A stretch of DNA of 64,000 nt from positions 124,001 through 188,000 of the forward strand of contig NZ_JAKZFD010000004.1 of NCBI RefSeq assembly GCF_022549225.1, given 5' to 3'. The notes below the pieces were generated by a model that searched no databases, had not been told where the DNA came from, and worked only from the letters and a program-made list of their open reading frames with translations. The translations under genes were made by a program, and so were the position numbers. Below, one piece after another: positions 62,056-64,000 of the stretch (positions are counted from its first letter, which is position 1; each line of letters begins with the position of its first letter). This stretch comes from Pelomonas sp. CA6. Its GTDB lineage: Bacteria; Pseudomonadota; Gammaproteobacteria; Burkholderiales; Burkholderiaceae_C.

Positions 62056-64000
62056 TGGTGGCAAACACCGAACGCTCGGAACTCAGCGCGCGGTAACCGG
62101 GAATATTGTCTCTCAAGACCTTCAGCGCATTGGAACCCACAGCCGACAGGCCCACCAGCTCCAGTTGCAGCATCAGGCGGGTGTTCGCCTCGGCACGACC
62201 GGTGGACAGCCGCTCCACGCCCACGCGCAGGATCCAGCAGCCCGCGTCGTACTCGGCGCCGACGACGGAATCGGTGAGCCGCTTGTCGCGCAGGCTGTAC
62301 TGCAGACGGCCCGCACCATACCAGGCTCCCTGGCAGGACGAACCGCCAGACGCCGCCTTGCGCTCGCGGCCGAACAACGGCCATTGCCAGGCCAGCTCGA
62401 GCTGCTCGCTCTGCCCGCGCGCCAGCCGGTAGGACGCGCTGAGGCTGCGAAACGGCCCCGGCGAGTAGCGCGCGCGCAGCACGGTGCGCTCCAGCTTGCC
62501 GCTGGAGGAATTCAGCTGCGCCGAGCTGTCCACCCACCAGGCGTCGTTCAGGTGCGCCGACGCCAGCAGCACCATGTCCGAGAGCTTGGATGTGAGCGGC
62601 TTGCCGTCCGGCGTGACGCGCTGCTCGCGCAGCAGGTAGCGCTGCACCAGGCCCAGCCGCAGCTGCTCCTCGCCGCGCTCCTCCTCGATCCAGCGGGTGG
62701 TGGCGCCAAAGGCCAGCATGTGCGTATCGGCGACCCGGTCCACGCCGGAGAACTGGTTCTCGGCGAAGACGGAGTCGAAGTTGTAGTCGCGCGCCGCGGC
62801 GTCGAAGTTGGGCACCAGGTCCTGATTGCGGTACGCCGTGTTCAGGTACATCACGCGCGGCTCCAGGGTCTGGCGCATGGCCCGGCCCAGCAGGCGCGTG
62901 TCGCGCTCCAACAGCCAGCCATGGTCGATGCTGAAGCTGGGGATGGTGCGGCTGATACTGCGCCGGCCGTCCGCCAGCGGCTGGTCCACACGGTAGCTGG
63001 CGGCATTGACCGAGATCTTGGGAATCAGCCACCAGGCGGCGCCGCTCATCGGCAGGCTGAGGTGCCCCAGCACATGGGCCCGCTCTCCGGTCTGGGTCTG
63101 GTCGCTCAGGCGGCCGCTGGGCAGGTCGAAGCGGTTGTACTCCAGTTCCACGCCGCCCTCGAGCCGGGTGCGGCGCCCCCAGGGCCGGTAGCCGGCCAGC
63201 ACCACGTCGTCGGCCTGGCTGTTCAGGCGCACGCCGATCTGCGGCGAGCGCTGGTAGGGCGAGGCGAACTGGGCGTCCGTGTCGGTGCCTTGCAGCGGCT
63301 GCCAGCGCTGCACGCGGGCATAGGTCTGCAGCTCGCCCCAGCCGAGCTGGAACTCGCGGTGGGTCTGGGCATCCAGGCTCAGCAGGCGCGGCGTGGGGCT
63401 GACCATGCGCCGGCGCAGGTCTTTCCAGTACTCGTCGTCGGACACGCGTTCGGACTTCAGCTCGTAGCGCCAGTCCATCAGCTGGCCCTTCAGGTCGGTG
63501 CGGAAGTCCCAGCGCGAGCGCCCCATCACGCGGTCGTTGGGCAGCATGGCCAGGTTGAGCTGGCCGGCGTGCTGGGGCTCCAGGTAGCGGAACTCGCCGT
63601 CCACGCCAGCGCCGCGGCGCGTGGTGATGAAGGGCGTGACGGTGGCGTCGCGGTTGGGCGCCATGCTCCAGTAGTAGGGCAGGCCCAGCTCGACACCGGT
63701 ACGGCTGTCCATGTTGAAGTTGGGCGGCAGCCAGCCCGATTTGGGCTGGTCACCGAGCGGGAAACTGAGCGCCGGCGCAGCCAGGATGGGCACGCCGTAG
63801 AAGCGCACCACGGCATCGGTGGCCACGCCCTCGCCGGCCTCGAAGTCCAGCTTCAGGCTGCGCGTGACGAGCTGCCAGGCCGGCGTCTCGCCAGGCTCGC
63901 GCGGCATGGGGCAGGTGCTGTAGGTCGCGGCGTCGGCGCGCAGGCGTTGCTCGCCGAGGAAGCTCAGGCGGGCAGCGCTGCCGCTGCCTCCGGTGGCCGA
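62048..64000 (-). CDS. lptD: LPS-assembly protein LptD (C-terminal 650 residues, cut by the window edge)
   Basis: Outer-membrane beta barrel that inserts lipopolysaccharide with LptE. The reading frame is open to base 64000, so the start lies outside the window. The first visible residues include FLGEQRLRADAATYSTCPM, where the Cys fits the conserved N-terminal disulfide cysteine region. The rest is the barrel domain (for example LGLPYYWSMAPNRDATVTPF). Cysteines near the C-terminus (GSSCQGAWYG and DAGCWILRVG) fit the disulfide partners. It is followed by surA with overlap. Confidence 0.95.
   Translation of the reverse strand, partial: SATGGSGSAARLSFLGEQRLRADAATYSTCPMPREPGETPAWQLVTRSLKLDFEAGEGVATDAVVRFYGVPILAAPALSFPLGDQPKSGWLPPNFNMDSRTGVELGLPYYWSMAPNRDATVTPFITTRRGAGVDGEFRYLEPQHAGQLNLAMLPNDRVMGRSRWDFRTDLKGQLMDWRYELKSERVSDDEYWKDLRRRMVSPTPRLLSLDAQTHREFQLGWGELQTYARVQRWQPLQGTDTDAQFASPYQRSPQIGVRLNSQADDVVLAGYRPWGRRTRLEGGVELEYNRFDLPSGRLSDQTQTGERAHVLGHLSLPMSGAAWWLIPKISVNAASYRVDQPLADGRRSISRTIPSFSIDHGWLLERDTRLLGRAMRQTLEPRVMYLNTAYRNQDLVPNFDAAARDYNFDSVFAENQFSGVDRVADTHMLAFGATTRWIEEERGEEQLRLGLVQRYLLREQRVTPDGKPLTSKLSDMVLLASAHLNDAWWVDSSAQLNSSSGKLERTVLRARYSPGPFRSLSASYRLARGQSEQLELAWQWPLFGRERKAASGGSSCQGAWYGAGRLQYSLRDKRLTDSVVGAEYDAGCWILRVGVERLSTGRAEANTRLMLQLELVGLSAVGSNALKVLRDNIPGYRALSSERSVFATND

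Overview
The window is GC-rich chromosomal DNA that reads as a betaproteobacterium, most likely order Burkholderiales (Comamonadaceae / Roseateles-Rubrivivax type). I base this on gene orders typical of that group (hpf-ptsN-hprK, fur divergent from bamE, bamE-dapB-exbB-exbD-leuS-lptE-holA, lptD-surA-ksgA), on a trimeric beta-type porin and on the codon bias. Genus is inference. I see no rRNA, tRNA, CRISPR, phage or insertion sequence.

Region 1 (1-26130) is an almost complete glycine-betaine catabolic island. GbcAB demethylates glycine betaine to dimethylglycine. DgcAB with a dedicated EtfAB pair takes that to sarcosine. SoxBDAG oxidises sarcosine to glycine while loading the one-carbon unit on tetrahydrofolate. 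PurU and a glutathione-independent formaldehyde dehydrogenase handle one-carbon products, and SdaA converts serine to pyruvate. ProVW plus a separately encoded binding protein import betaine, and a porin gene precedes fdhA. A GbdR-like regulator sits inside the island. A 28-bp motif recurs upstream of gbcA, the dipeptidase-dgc-etf operon, the porin-fdhA pair and the binding-protein gene. Each copy lies 30-31 nt before a plausible -10 element and points in the direction of transcription. I propose it as the GbdR operator.

Region 2 (26287-35225, minus strand) is a tight operon that I cannot match to a described system: a TonB-dependent receptor, a three-domain aminopeptidase P, a lipoprotein with HELYH and a TPR protein with HELTH, all nearly touching or overlapping, behind an AraC-type regulator. 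It may take up and degrade a peptide-like ligand. Next to it are a GTG-started ABC-2 exporter pair, an MFS transporter coupled to a glyoxalase by a GTGA overlap, a PanE homologue, a diiron ferritin-like protein and a secreted glutathione peroxidase.

Region 3 (about 41750-64000) is mostly core genome: CorA, HPF, PtsN, HprK, Fur, BamE, DapB, ExbBD, LeuS, LptE, HolA, GhrA, a CinA-type amidase, PgpA, ThiL, MaeB, KsgA, SurA and the 3' part of lptD. Two accessory items interrupt it: a possible structured small RNA with a CCTCC-rich loop and strong terminator at about 41875-42020, and a secreted guanyl-specific RNase with its barstar inhibitor at 58838-59685.

Noncoding DNA of note: about 120-bp repeats on both sides of soxB, a 17-bp-arm palindrome with 8-bp tandem repeats before soxD, a short GGGGTCAGGTC element at three minus-strand gene ends, and a 679-bp leader before hpf where rpoN is often found in related genomes.
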